This document shows, piece by piece, positions 8,065 to 16,700 of a DNA stretch of 42,701 bases. A program made the position numbers and the translations under genes. The notes below the pieces were generated by a model that was not told the DNA's origin, searched no databases, and was given only the letters and a program-made list of their open reading frames with translations. Source of the stretch: an uncultured Bacteroidota bacterium (GTDB lineage Bacteria; Bacteroidota; Bacteroidia; Chitinophagales; Chitinophagaceae); NCBI GenBank assembly GCA_946479615.1, contig CAMLGR010000020.1:1-42701 (forward strand). Direction: 5' to 3'. The stretch's first letter is position 1, and each line of letters opens with the position of its first letter.

Positions 8065-8508
8065 ATGAAAACAAGATTAATCATGGGCCAGGTTCAACCC
8101 GCAGCCTATAAAGCCATGAATGCATTGGAAGCCTATAACGCTGCATCCGGGATCGATAAATTACACAGGGAACTTATCAAGGTCCGCGCCTCCCAGATAA
8201 ATGGTTGCGCCTATTGCGTGAATCAGCACAGTCATGACGCACGTAAACTGGGCGAGACTGAACAACGTTTATACCTCGTTGCGGTATGGAGAGAAGCGCC
8301 GAATGTATTCAGCGAAGAAGAACAACTCTTACTGGAAATGACGGAAGAAGTAACCCTGATCCACCAGCATGGCCTGAGCGACCAGGTCTATGAAAGAGCT
8401 ATCAATTTATGGGGCGAAGAAAAAACAGCCCAGGTGCTGATGGCCATCATTACGATCAATGCCTGGAACCGCATCGGTGTAGGATTAAGTATGCATCCAC
8501 AATTATAA
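8065..8508 (+). CDS. Carboxymuconolactone decarboxylase/AhpD-like protein
   Basis: 147 residues, all-helical AhpD-like fold. The redox motif C48-A-Y-C51 followed by H55 (GCAYCVNQHSHDA) is the AhpD core signature and suggests a thiol-dependent peroxidase or disulfide function rather than lactone decarboxylation. The upstream Glu in RELIKVRAS completes the usual proton relay. The ATG start is preceded by an A-rich, GAAG-containing leader. It is the first gene of a two-gene operon with the PEP mutase-family enzyme, divergent from the MocR gene. Confidence 0.9.
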   Translation: MKTRLIMGQVQPAAYKAMNALEAYNAASGIDKLHRELIKVRASQINGCAYCVNQHSHDARKLGETEQRLYLVAVWREAPNVFSEEEQLLLEMTEEVTLIHQHGLSDQVYERAINLWGEEKTAQVLMAIITINAWNRIGVGLSMHPQL

Positions 8509-8534
8509 GAATTTGAAACTTTAACAGTAATCAT

Positions 8535-9311
8535 ATGTCATCCCCCGAAACCTTCTTCGGTCTTCACCAGCAATCACAACCTCTTCTTATTGGCAATGCC
8601 TGGGATCTTGATAGTACATTGGCATTTGAAAGAGCAGGATTCAAAGCTATTGCTACTTCCAGCCTTGCAGTGGCACATGCCGCGGGCTATGAAGACAGGC
8701 AGCAAATCCCATTCGACCTATTGCTGGAAACGGTCAAACGGATACGGCATCACACCTCTCTGCCCTTATCGGTAGACATGGAAGCGGGATATAGTGATAA
8801 TATAGCCGGTATCATCGGAAATATCGACCGGCTCTGCGACATGGGTGTAGCAGGGATCAATCTTGAAGATTCCATTATCACGACAAGAGGACAATTACAA
8901 CCGGTGACTGATTTTCAACAACTACTGACGGCTATAAAAACCCACCTGGATAAAAACAACAGGAAATTCTTTATCAATGCCCGCACCGATGCATTTCTCC
9001 ACAAATTTCCTGCGGCGCTCGGCGAAACCATCCGGCGCGCCAAAGCCTATGAAGAAGCAGGCGCCTCCGGGATCTTTGTTCCGTTCATGGATAAGGAAAA
9101 CGATATTAAGCAGGTGGTACAATCAACCCGTTTACCGGTGAATGTATTTTGTACGCCGGACCTGCCTCCTTTTTCGGTGCTGGCGGATTGGGGTGTCAGG
9201 CGCATCAGTATGGGCGGTTCTGTTTATAAAGCCATGAAGATTTTATTGGTTGATACCATAAAGGGAATACAGGAGGAGCAGTCTTTCAGTCGTTTGTTTT
9301 CTCAAAAATGA
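8535..9311 (+). CDS. Isocitrate lyase/PEP mutase-family enzyme
   Basis: 258 residues. GNAWDLDSTLAFERAGFKAI, ATSSLAVAHAAGYED and VDMEAGYSD are the conserved substrate- and Mg-binding stretches of the PEP mutase branch. They are followed by GINLEDS and FINARTDAFL. The KKCGH motif of isocitrate lyases is absent. Members cleave or rearrange C-C or C-P bonds of oxaloacetate-like acids, for example oxaloacetase, methylisocitrate lyase-like enzymes and PEP mutase. The substrate is not determinable here. It is 26 bases downstream of the AhpD-like gene and probably MocR-controlled. Confidence 0.9.
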   Translation: MSSPETFFGLHQQSQPLLIGNAWDLDSTLAFERAGFKAIATSSLAVAHAAGYEDRQQIPFDLLLETVKRIRHHTSLPLSVDMEAGYSDNIAGIIGNIDRLCDMGVAGINLEDSIITTRGQLQPVTDFQQLLTAIKTHLDKNNRKFFINARTDAFLHKFPAALGETIRRAKAYEEAGASGIFVPFMDKENDIKQVVQSTRLPVNVFCTPDLPPFSVLADWGVRRISMGGSVYKAMKILLVDTIKGIQEEQSFSRLFSQK

Positions 9312-9373
9312 TGAAAGGCTTTTTAATGATGTGTTAGGATCGGGTTGTTACATGCCGGTTCATTTATTAATGG

Positions 9374-9662
9374 ATCGGCATTTTTTTTACCAAACGTCCC
9401 TACGGGACGTGCGCCGCCATCCGTCGATGGCTACCGATCTGTCGTCCCGATGGGACGAAGGAGATAATGCGTATCGGTGTAGTAATCATTTAGAAATAAA
9501 AATGATTCATCATTACCAATATTAACAAGCAACCTAACATACCGCATGTTTTCGTCCCGTAGGGACGATTCATCGGTAACCGGTAACAACTATAGAAATG
9601 CTGCCGTAGGTACGCCTGGTAAATCAATCCCAATCTCGAATACTGGCCTGATACCTTGCGCC
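9374..9662. repeat. Hairpin-rich tandem unit, copy 1
   Basis: It begins ATCGGCATT. It holds short hairpins with 3-base loops: 9394-9410 (ACGTCCC-TAC-GGGACGT), a CGTCCC-GAT-GGGACG hairpin near 9442, and 9553-9567 (CGTCCC-GTA-GGGACG). It also has a GCCATC/GATGGC stem and a weaker TGCC-GTA-GGTA hairpin. The pattern resembles REP/REPIN-type intergenic palindromes. Confidence 0.85.
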
Positions 9663-9956
9663 ATCGGCATTCTTTTACCAAACGTCCCTACGGGACGTGC
9701 GCCGCCATCCGTCGATGGCTACCGATCTGTCGTCCCGATGGGACGAAGGAGATAATGCGTATCGGTGTAGTAATCATTCAGAAATAAAAAATGATTCATC
9801 ATCATTACCAATATTAACAAGCAACTTGACATACCGCATGTTTTCGTCCCGTAGGGACGATTCATCGGTAACCAACACCAACAATCGGAAATGCGTGCCG
9901 TAGGTACGCATGGTAAATCAATCCCAATCTCGAATACTGGCCTGATACCTCGCAAC
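9663..9956. repeat. Hairpin-rich tandem unit, copy 2
   Basis: Nearly identical to copy 1 over the first half and highly similar in the second. Hairpins lie at 9682-9698, 9845-9859 and 9893-9909, each with a 3-base loop. The period from copy 1 is 289 bp. Confidence 0.85.
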
Positions 9957-10290
9957 ATCGGCATTCTTTTACCAAACGTCCCTACGGGACGTGCGCCGCC
10001 ATCCGTCGATGGCTACCGATCTGTCGTCCCGATGGGACGAAGGAGATAATGCGTATCGGTGTAGTAATCATTTAGAAATAAAAAGCTCCAATGATATTTT
10101 TAATCCCCTGGAAATGATTCATTATCGACATTAATAATCATTGCCCAGCAAACGCCCGATCTATTGGTGCACCTCCGTCGCGTAGCGACGATTGATCGGT
10201 AACCAACACCAATAATCGGAAATGTGTGCCAGAGGCACGTCTGGTAAATCAATCCCGCCCTCAACATCCGACCTGACCCCTCACCAAGAA
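9957..10290. repeat. Hairpin-rich tandem unit, copy 3 (diverged second half)
   Basis: The first ~125 bp match copies 1 and 2; the second half has diverged and gained sequence. Hairpins persist where primary sequence changed. At 10176-10190 the stem is CGTCGC/GCGACG instead of CGTCCC/GGGACG. At 10226-10238 GTGCC/GGCAC replaces a stem that contained a G-U wobble pair. Confidence 0.8.
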
Positions 10291-10323
10291 GCCAATATCC
10301 GGATAATGGTCGTTTAAATGAAA

Positions 10324-10395
10324 AAGTCACTACCCCAAGACCGTGACTTCCTCATTTCTTATTTCTTATTTATTATTCCTTATTTTTTATTCCCC
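10324..10395. repeat. Small hairpin plus family E (TTATTTCTTATTCC) arm
   Basis: AAGTCAC (10324-10330) pairs with GTGACTT (10343-10349). It is followed by a pyrimidine-rich, AT-rich run of TTATT/CTTATT words up to 10395. The same words form full palindromes at 26482-26572 and 30935-31010. Confidence 0.5.
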
Positions 10396-10444
10396 ACCCC
10401 TTCCTGTAACTTTTTCATAACCCTCTCCGTTACAACGTTAACCA

Positions 10445-10468
10445 GTGTTAAAAAAAACTAAATAACAC
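10445..10468. promoter_or_regulatory. Second inverted repeat upstream of the BlaI-type gene
   Basis: GTGTTA (10445-10450) and TAACAC (10463-10468) are separated by 12 A-rich bases. It lies 16 bases upstream of the better BlaI-type site and could be a second operator or part of the promoter. Confidence 0.35.
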
Positions 10469-10483
10469 TAACAAACTGTCCTG

Positions 10484-10501
10484 ATACGAAAATAGTCGTA
10501 T
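10484..10501. promoter_or_regulatory. BlaI/MecI-type operator candidate
   Basis: ATACGA-AAATAG-TCGTAT is a perfect 6-bp-arm inverted repeat, 23 bases before the regulator ATG. Length and placement suit a BlaI-family dimer repressing its own operon. Confidence 0.6.
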
Positions 10502-10523
10502 ATTCGGTTTCAAATTCACTAAC

Positions 10524-10907
10524 ATGTCAGTATCTAAAGTAACTAAACCCACCGAAAGCGAACTGGAAATACTCCAGATCCTTTGGTCTAAAGGATTAGC
10601 GACTGTCCGCGAAGTGCACGAGGATCTTGCGTCTACAAAAGATGTTGGTTATACCACTACCCTGAAGCTCATGCAGATCATGAATGAAAAAGGTCTTGTA
10701 AAAAGAGATGATTCCATGCGTACACACGTGTACCAGGCAGCTGTTAATAAAGAAAGAACCCAGAAACATTTGCTGGGAAAAATGATCGATAATCTCTTCG
10801 GTGGCTCTCCTACGCAACTGGTCATCCAGGCATTGGGAGAACATAAGGCCAGTCCCGAAGAACTGGAAAAAATTCAGGCCCTGCTTAACGAACTCAAACA
10901 ACACTAA
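10524..10907 (+). CDS. BlaI/MecI/CopY-family transcriptional repressor
   Basis: 127 residues, the usual family length. The N-terminal winged helix includes PTESELEILQILWSKG, then VREVHEDL and GYTTTLKLMQIMNEKGLVKR, which are the signature helices and wing. The C-terminal helices form the dimer and protease-cleavage region. BlaI repressors are inactivated by proteolysis when the partner sensor protease is activated. Here the partner gene follows after 8 bases. An inverted-repeat operator lies 23 bases upstream. In Bacteroidota such pairs are common outside beta-lactam resistance, and no beta-lactamase gene is adjacent. Confidence 0.93.
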   Translation: MSVSKVTKPTESELEILQILWSKGLATVREVHEDLASTKDVGYTTTLKLMQIMNEKGLVKRDDSMRTHVYQAAVNKERTQKHLLGKMIDNLFGGSPTQLVIQALGEHKASPEELEKIQALLNELKQH

Positions 10908-10915
10908 GCTTAATT

Positions 10916-12625
10916 ATGGAAACTGCGATAGGTCAATCGGACTTACTGCAAGCCCTGGGTTGGGCTGTTTTTAACAGCCTGTGGCAAATGGCGATTTTGT
11001 GGGTGGCTTACCAGTGTATCACATCTGTTTTCAGGCTCCGCTATTCCTCGCAAAGGAATACCCTGGCTGTGTTCCTTTTATTTTCAGGATTTGCGTGGTT
11101 CATCTACACGTTTGTTACCGGCCTGGTTGATACAACAACCGGCGGTCAAAGCCTTGTGTTCATGAATGTCAATGGCAACAGCCTGCTCAATAAATGGCTG
11201 ACTGCTGTATTGCCCACCGCTTCCATTATTTATCTTATTCTTTTATTATTACCGGTCCTGAACCTCGTACGCAATTATCGCTATGTACAGGTGATCCGCC
11301 GCTATGGTCTTTCAAGGGCCGATGCGCAATGGCGGCTGTTTGTCCAAAAGACCGCCGCACAGATGGGTATCCGCAAACCCGTTCATATCTGGATGTCTGA
11401 CCTGGTCAGCTCCCCTGTTACGATCGGCTACCTGAAACCTATCATCTTATTACCGATCGCAGCCGTGAATCATCTCAGCACACAACAAACAGAAGCCGTG
11501 TTGTTGCATGAATTATCACATATCAGGCGGTATGATTATTTTATCAACCTGCTGGTAAAATCCATCCAGGCAATTCTATACTTCAATCCTTTCGTAAAAG
11601 CATTTACCCGGATCATCGAACGCGAAAGGGAAAAAAGCTGCGACGAAACCGTTATTCAATTCCAGTATGAACCCCATGGCTATGCTTCCGCCCTGTTGGT
11701 ATTGGAAAAAGCAGCGCATATTCCGAAGCATTCATTGACCGTTGCCGCATCAGATGGGAAAAAAGGTGAATTCCGCCAGCGCATCGAATGGATCATGGGT
11801 ATCCGCACCAAGAAAGTATTCTCTTTTCATAAACTCGCTGCTGTAGCAGCCGCCATCCTTTGCTTTATCGGGTTAAATGCCTTGCTGATCATGAACAAGC
11901 CGACAGCCGCCATCGCTAAAAATTCATTTGGTCCTTTGGATTCACCCTATGGATTTTTTGCCGGCAATGATGATGAAGTAGCCGGGCAACCTGCTCAACA
12001 GAATTTAGCAGAAAATAAAAAACCGGCTATCATCAATAATCCGGCTGCCACAGACAAACCTGTCAATACAACATCTACTACAGAAGAAACAACTCCACCG
12101 GCAGAAGAAGCACAGCCCTCTCTTTTGCATTTCGTCAATAATTTAGAAACTGTTATTCCAACGCTCAATACCGACGAAGAAAAACAGGTACAGGTAGCCA
12201 TCCAGGAATCTAAAAAGGTGATCCAGGAAATACAGTGGAAAGAAGTGGAGAAATCGATCGCTGATGCAATGACCTCCCTGGAAAAAGAAAAAGTAAAAGA
12301 ACAATATAAAAAGGAAATCAATAAAGCTGACTGGAACCAGATAGGCGATAAACTTCGTATTGCCTATGATAATATCGATTGGAATACAGTCAACTCCCAA
12401 TTGGATTATGCCATGACTTCTATCAGGCTCGATAGTTTGGAGACAGTGTATAACATCGCATTGACCAACCTGGGACAGTTACAAAAAGAACTGGTAAAAG
12501 AAAATCAACCCGGTGTACCTGATACGGATCTCACCATCAGTTCTATAGAAAACAAAAAGAAAGAAGTACAATCAGCCATCAATAAAGTAAGACTGGCCAA
12601 ACCGAGGAAGATCGTAAGACTTTAA
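10916..12625 (+). CDS. BlaR1/MecR1-type M56-family membrane metallopeptidase sensor
   Basis: 569 residues. Several membrane segments lie in the first ~110 residues. The zinc-protease motif HELSH is at about residues 199-203, followed by IRRYDYFINLLVK and the EREREKSCDETVI segment, as in BlaR1. A further hydrophobic segment is near residue 310. Instead of a penicillin-binding sensor domain, the C-terminus (about 350-569) is a low-complexity linker (Pro/Thr/Glu) plus a charged, probably coiled-coil region. The signal sensed is therefore unlikely to be a beta-lactam through a PBP-like domain. It is co-transcribed with the BlaI-type repressor. Confidence 0.9.
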   Translation: METAIGQSDLLQALGWAVFNSLWQMAILWVAYQCITSVFRLRYSSQRNTLAVFLLFSGFAWFIYTFVTGLVDTTTGGQSLVFMNVNGNSLLNKWLTAVLPTASIIYLILLLLPVLNLVRNYRYVQVIRRYGLSRADAQWRLFVQKTAAQMGIRKPVHIWMSDLVSSPVTIGYLKPIILLPIAAVNHLSTQQTEAVLLHELSHIRRYDYFINLLVKSIQAILYFNPFVKAFTRIIEREREKSCDETVIQFQYEPHGYASALLVLEKAAHIPKHSLTVAASDGKKGEFRQRIEWIMGIRTKKVFSFHKLAAVAAAILCFIGLNALLIMNKPTAAIAKNSFGPLDSPYGFFAGNDDEVAGQPAQQNLAENKKPAIINNPAATDKPVNTTSTTEETTPPAEEAQPSLLHFVNNLETVIPTLNTDEEKQVQVAIQESKKVIQEIQWKEVEKSIADAMTSLEKEKVKEQYKKEINKADWNQIGDKLRIAYDNIDWNTVNSQLDYAMTSIRLDSLETVYNIALTNLGQLQKELVKENQPGVPDTDLTISSIENKKKEVQSAINKVRLAKPRKIVRL

Positions 12626-12650
12626 GAGGGGTTTTCATATCAGGCAAACC

Positions 12651-12720
12651 AATTCATAATTTATAATTCATAATTATGAATTAATCACCCGTCTAACACC
12701 CAAATCTAACACCTCATCCC
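12651..12720. repeat. Family C palindrome followed by a family B arm
   Basis: AATTCATAATTTATAATTCATAATTATGAATT words (12651-12682) form an AT palindrome. They are followed by TCTAACACCCAAATCTAACACC, the arm type of family B. It lies between convergent genes. Confidence 0.55.
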
Positions 12721-12721
12721 C

Positions 12722-13759
12722 TCACCACACATTCCTCGGACAAGTATCTCCATATTTATTACCGATAAGAAAACCGATAATGATCTCGTGCGTTCCGCGG
12801 GCGTAAGTGCCTATATCTGATTTGGTGAAATCGTAAGCATATCCCACATTAAATGTATTGGCTACATTCAATCCCAGCATACCTGCATAACCATCAAACT
12901 GCCGGTAGCTGCCTCCCACCCATAACAGGTCACGGTATTGGAGTTTCAGGTTCAACTCGGCCTGGTAATTATCTTTAAATACCCCATTGATATATTTTAC
13001 CATTACCGAAGGGATCGCATTGATATCTTCATTGACAAGGAACCGGTAACCGGCTGTAAAGAACACATGCGGAATCAGCTTTCCCTGTTGCTTGAAATTC
13101 GCATCATCCACATACGACAATTTTTGCGGGATCACCTGCTGACCCGACACACCCATAAAATAATCCGCCGAATACAACCACAACCCTACCGACAGATCAG
13201 GTTTTACTTTACCAAGTTCATTTGCCGTATTGCCACCCACTGCAGGATCGGATGGATTGTTGCCGAAAAAAGATTTGCCATCTGCATTCAACGATACCAC
13301 CGTCATGCCTGCGGCAAAGCCAGCTGCCAGGTTGGTACGCGGACTTAACCCCAGGTGATAGGCATAACTGAGATCGGCCGTGAAGCGGTTAAAATTCCCT
13401 GTCTTGTCATTGATGATACTTGCTCCTATTCCATGATGCGGTTCGGATGCCGTATAGGATTCCCAATAAGAATTACCTCTTGGATTTTCACCCGGTACAT
13501 TATAGGAAGTCGCGGATGTTTTATAATCCTTCTTCCCCAGCGGACCATGAATGGTCAGGTAAGCCGTGCGCGGCGCACCGGTAAAGCCGACCCACTGATC
13601 ACGCGCACTTATTTTTACATCCACATAATTTTCTATCCCGCTCAATGCAGGATTTAAAATATAATTATTGAGAATGTACTGGGTGTAATGAGAACGTTGC
13701 TGCGCGGTCACCATATACGCGGAACAAACCATTAACCACAACATCAATATCTTTCGCAT
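12722..13759 (-). CDS. PorP/SprF-family type IX secretion outer membrane protein
   Basis: 345 residues with a signal peptide ending near AQQRSHYTQYILNNYILNPA, the N-terminal hallmark of PorP/SprF proteins. The remainder is a beta-barrel with alternating aromatic strands. SprF-like proteins are needed for export or surface attachment of a partner SprB-like protein carrying a type B C-terminal signal. The gene follows the giant adhesin gene with 3 bases between stop and start, which fits an adhesin-SprF pair. Confidence 0.92.
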   Translation of the reverse strand: MRKILMLWLMVCSAYMVTAQQRSHYTQYILNNYILNPALSGIENYVDVKISARDQWVGFTGAPRTAYLTIHGPLGKKDYKTSATSYNVPGENPRGNSYWESYTASEPHHGIGASIINDKTGNFNRFTADLSYAYHLGLSPRTNLAAGFAAGMTVVSLNADGKSFFGNNPSDPAVGGNTANELGKVKPDLSVGLWLYSADYFMGVSGQQVIPQKLSYVDDANFKQQGKLIPHVFFTAGYRFLVNEDINAIPSVMVKYINGVFKDNYQAELNLKLQYRDLLWVGGSYRQFDGYAGMLGLNVANTFNVGYAYDFTKSDIGTYARGTHEIIIGFLIGNKYGDTCPRNVW

Positions 13760-13762
13760 CTC

Positions 13763-16700
13763 TTAACGGATTATGTCAATGAATCCTGTAATGGGTTTAC
13801 GTCCATTCTTTGGATCGATAATATAATAATAAGTTCCTACCGGCGCATCCCTGCCACTGATCTTTCCATCCCATGGAGTTGTATAATTCACCATGCGGTA
13901 CACCAGTTGTCCATACCGGTTAAAGATCTGTACGATACAACCGGGATAACTATCCAGGTAATCGATCACCCATGTATCATGAATGCCATCGCCATTCGGA
14001 CTGAAGATATTCGGGATAACAGGTGTCTTCAGCAATTTTACAAATACCACATCTTCGGTATGACATCCTTTATCCGATGTCACCGTCAATGTATAATAAG
14101 AATCGGTCACCGGTGATGCGAAAGGATTCGCTATCGCGGGATTGGTCAAACCCAGCGCAGGCGACCAGCTATAGCTGACCGGGATATTGCGGATGATCGT
14201 TGGCGTCAATTCTATACGTCCTCCTTCAAGTACAAACTTATCGGGTCCTGCATCAGCAACCGGTGTCGGATATACCGTGATCATTCTTATCGCTGTATTG
14301 GAACAACCATTATTGGCATTGTAGGTATACGTGACCTGGTGCATTCCTCCACCTGCTATGGACGGAGTGAACAAACCATCGGGTGTCACCCCGGCCCCAC
14401 TGAATACGCCGTTGCCCTGTGCAGGAGTAAGCAATTGTGCACCGAGTTGAAACGCATCCGCATTACTGCAGATCGGCACCACTGCATCCAGGGCGATAGC
14501 CGGTGCTGCCAGTAAGGTGATGGTTTGTGTTTTGCTGTTTACACAGGTAAGACCGGAATACACATCATACCTCACCGTATAGGTTTTGGTAGCCGGTGAT
14601 GAAAATTCAGGATAGGTATGCGTATATAATTTACCGGCCGATGGATTGGTATCTGTTGTTTTGATAGTAGCATCTCCCGCATCCCAGAATATTTCTACTC
14701 TCAATATCCGCCCCGCATCTACCTGCGAAGCATCTTTCAGGATCAATTCCTTATTACTGCATAATGCGGTTGTATTCTGCACCGTGAACATAGGTGTAAG
14801 CACACCACCATTGACAGTCACCTTGCGGGTTATTGTATTCCGGCAGCCATCGCTGGTAATACTTACCAGTTGTGCCGTATACTCACCCGGCAATGTATAA
14901 TGATGGGTAACCTGCGCGCCGGTAGCCGTATTGGGATTACCCGCTGTCGCATTCGCATCCCCAAAATTCCATTCCCAACCACTGATGGTTCCGGGCGATA
15001 CGGAAGAAGCATCCATGAATGGGGCAAGATCGTTTACACATACTTCCGGTGCAAGGAAATTCGCAACAGGACTTGGATGCACGACCACATCTTTTGAAAA
15101 TAAAGTACTCACACATCCTTTATCCGTTGTTACCTGCAACGTGACCGGGTAGGTATTTACAACTGTAAAATGATGTGCGACCGGTGTAGCCGTAGCTGCC
15201 GTTGCTGTATTGCCATCACCATAATCCCAATTCCATTTTACGATATTGCCGGCATTGGCAACAGCGGTACTGGTCAATGTTATATTATCATCTGCACAGG
15301 CAGGAAGCGATACATTGAAATTAGCTGTGGGTAATGGATTGACGATTACATTATGGGTGGCTGTATTGGTAACGGTACGGCAACCGATGGCCGATGTTAC
15401 CGATAGAGTAACTACATAAGTACCGGCTGTGGCATAGGTATGAACAGGATTCTGATCCGCAGAAGTTCCATCTCCAAAATTCCATTGCCATTGTGTAACA
15501 CTGCTGCCGGCCGCTGTACTCTGATCGGTAAAATTCACCGCATTACCCAGGCAAACCTCGGGTACTGAAGTAAACACGGCTTTCGGCTCTGCATAAATAG
15601 TAGTTAATGATTGAGTACTTGTAGCCGTACAACCATTATTCGAAGTAACTGTCAGTGTCACACTGAAAGGACCTTGTGCAGTATAATTATGTGTGGCCGA
15701 TTGGCCGGTTGCTGCAGCTGTCGCATCGCCAAAATCCCATAGATAGGTAAACTGACTTTCGGTCCCATCTGCAATAGCGGAACTACTGCTGAATGCGGCC
15801 GTACCCGCAGGAAGACAAATATCCGGCAGGCTAAAACTCACGACCGGGTTGGGATGAATCGTAATGGGTTGAGAGAATACAGTGCTTAAACAGCCGGTCA
15901 GGCTCACTACCTGGAGAGTAACAATGAATGTACCTGTACTGGCAAATGTATGTGCCTGCGCAGCATTCGTAGTGGCATTGACAATTGCCGAACCATCTCC
16001 GAAATTCCAGATCCATTTATTGATCGTTCCGCCGGCCGGAGCTATAGAACCGTCCGTAAACGTAATACTTTTGCCAGCGCAGTTCAGGGCGGCTACCGTA
16101 AACCTGGCTACCGGCGGATCATTTAATACAACACTGTGCAGCACCGTATCGGCTTTACAACCCACATCGGTGATCAATGTATATTTCACATCATAAGAAC
16201 CGGCTGCTGCATAGGTATGGGTGGGTGCAGTCACATCATTTGCGACCGAAGCATCCCCGAAATTCCAGTGACGATGTGCGATCGGGCGGCCGCTGTTATT
16301 GGCCGAAGCATCTGTAAAAGCAACAGGAGACGAGACACAACCATTCGTCGTGAAATTAAACGCCGCATTGGGTGTATCGAATACTTCCAGGTCATAATCG
16401 ATTTCCTGCTCACCATTACAACCATCTGCTGTCGGGTTCTGTGCCGTGACTTTGATCGGGTAAGTACCAGCGATAGCCGGTGCCGTATAGGAACCCGCCA
16501 GTACATATTTATATAATTGCCGGCCGTTCACCGTGGACGTAGAGGTGAACACCGGGTTGGGTAAAGTAACATCGGGGAACATACCATTGAACTCCCATTT
16601 GATCTCTGTAGGCTGATAAGGGAATGTCATGGACAAAGTAAAAGGAGCACCTTTACACGCAGCGGGAAAATCTACCGTCGCATATTGATTATTGACAGAA

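Larger units (their letters stand above)
9312..10523. other. 1.2-kb gene-free region dominated by repeats
   Basis: It contains three tandem ~290-bp hairpin-rich units (9374-10290), then a TTATTTCTTATT-type element and the blaI-type promoter region. Short ORFs on both strands (for example those reading RRHPSMATDLSSRWDEGDNA or MNRPYGTKTCGM) are the same repeat translated twice and are not counted as genes. Confidence 0.8.

Noticed and set aside
9374..10290. CRISPR array
   Set aside because: Three ~290-bp units repeat as wholes. There is no short direct repeat with unique spacers and no cas gene nearby.
9331..10330. Several ORFs of 60-80 codons on both strands in the tandem repeat region
   Set aside because: The same peptide (RRHPSMATDLSSRWDEGDNA, MNRPYGTKTCGM) recurs because the DNA repeats. 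There are no start signals, and codon use differs from true genes.
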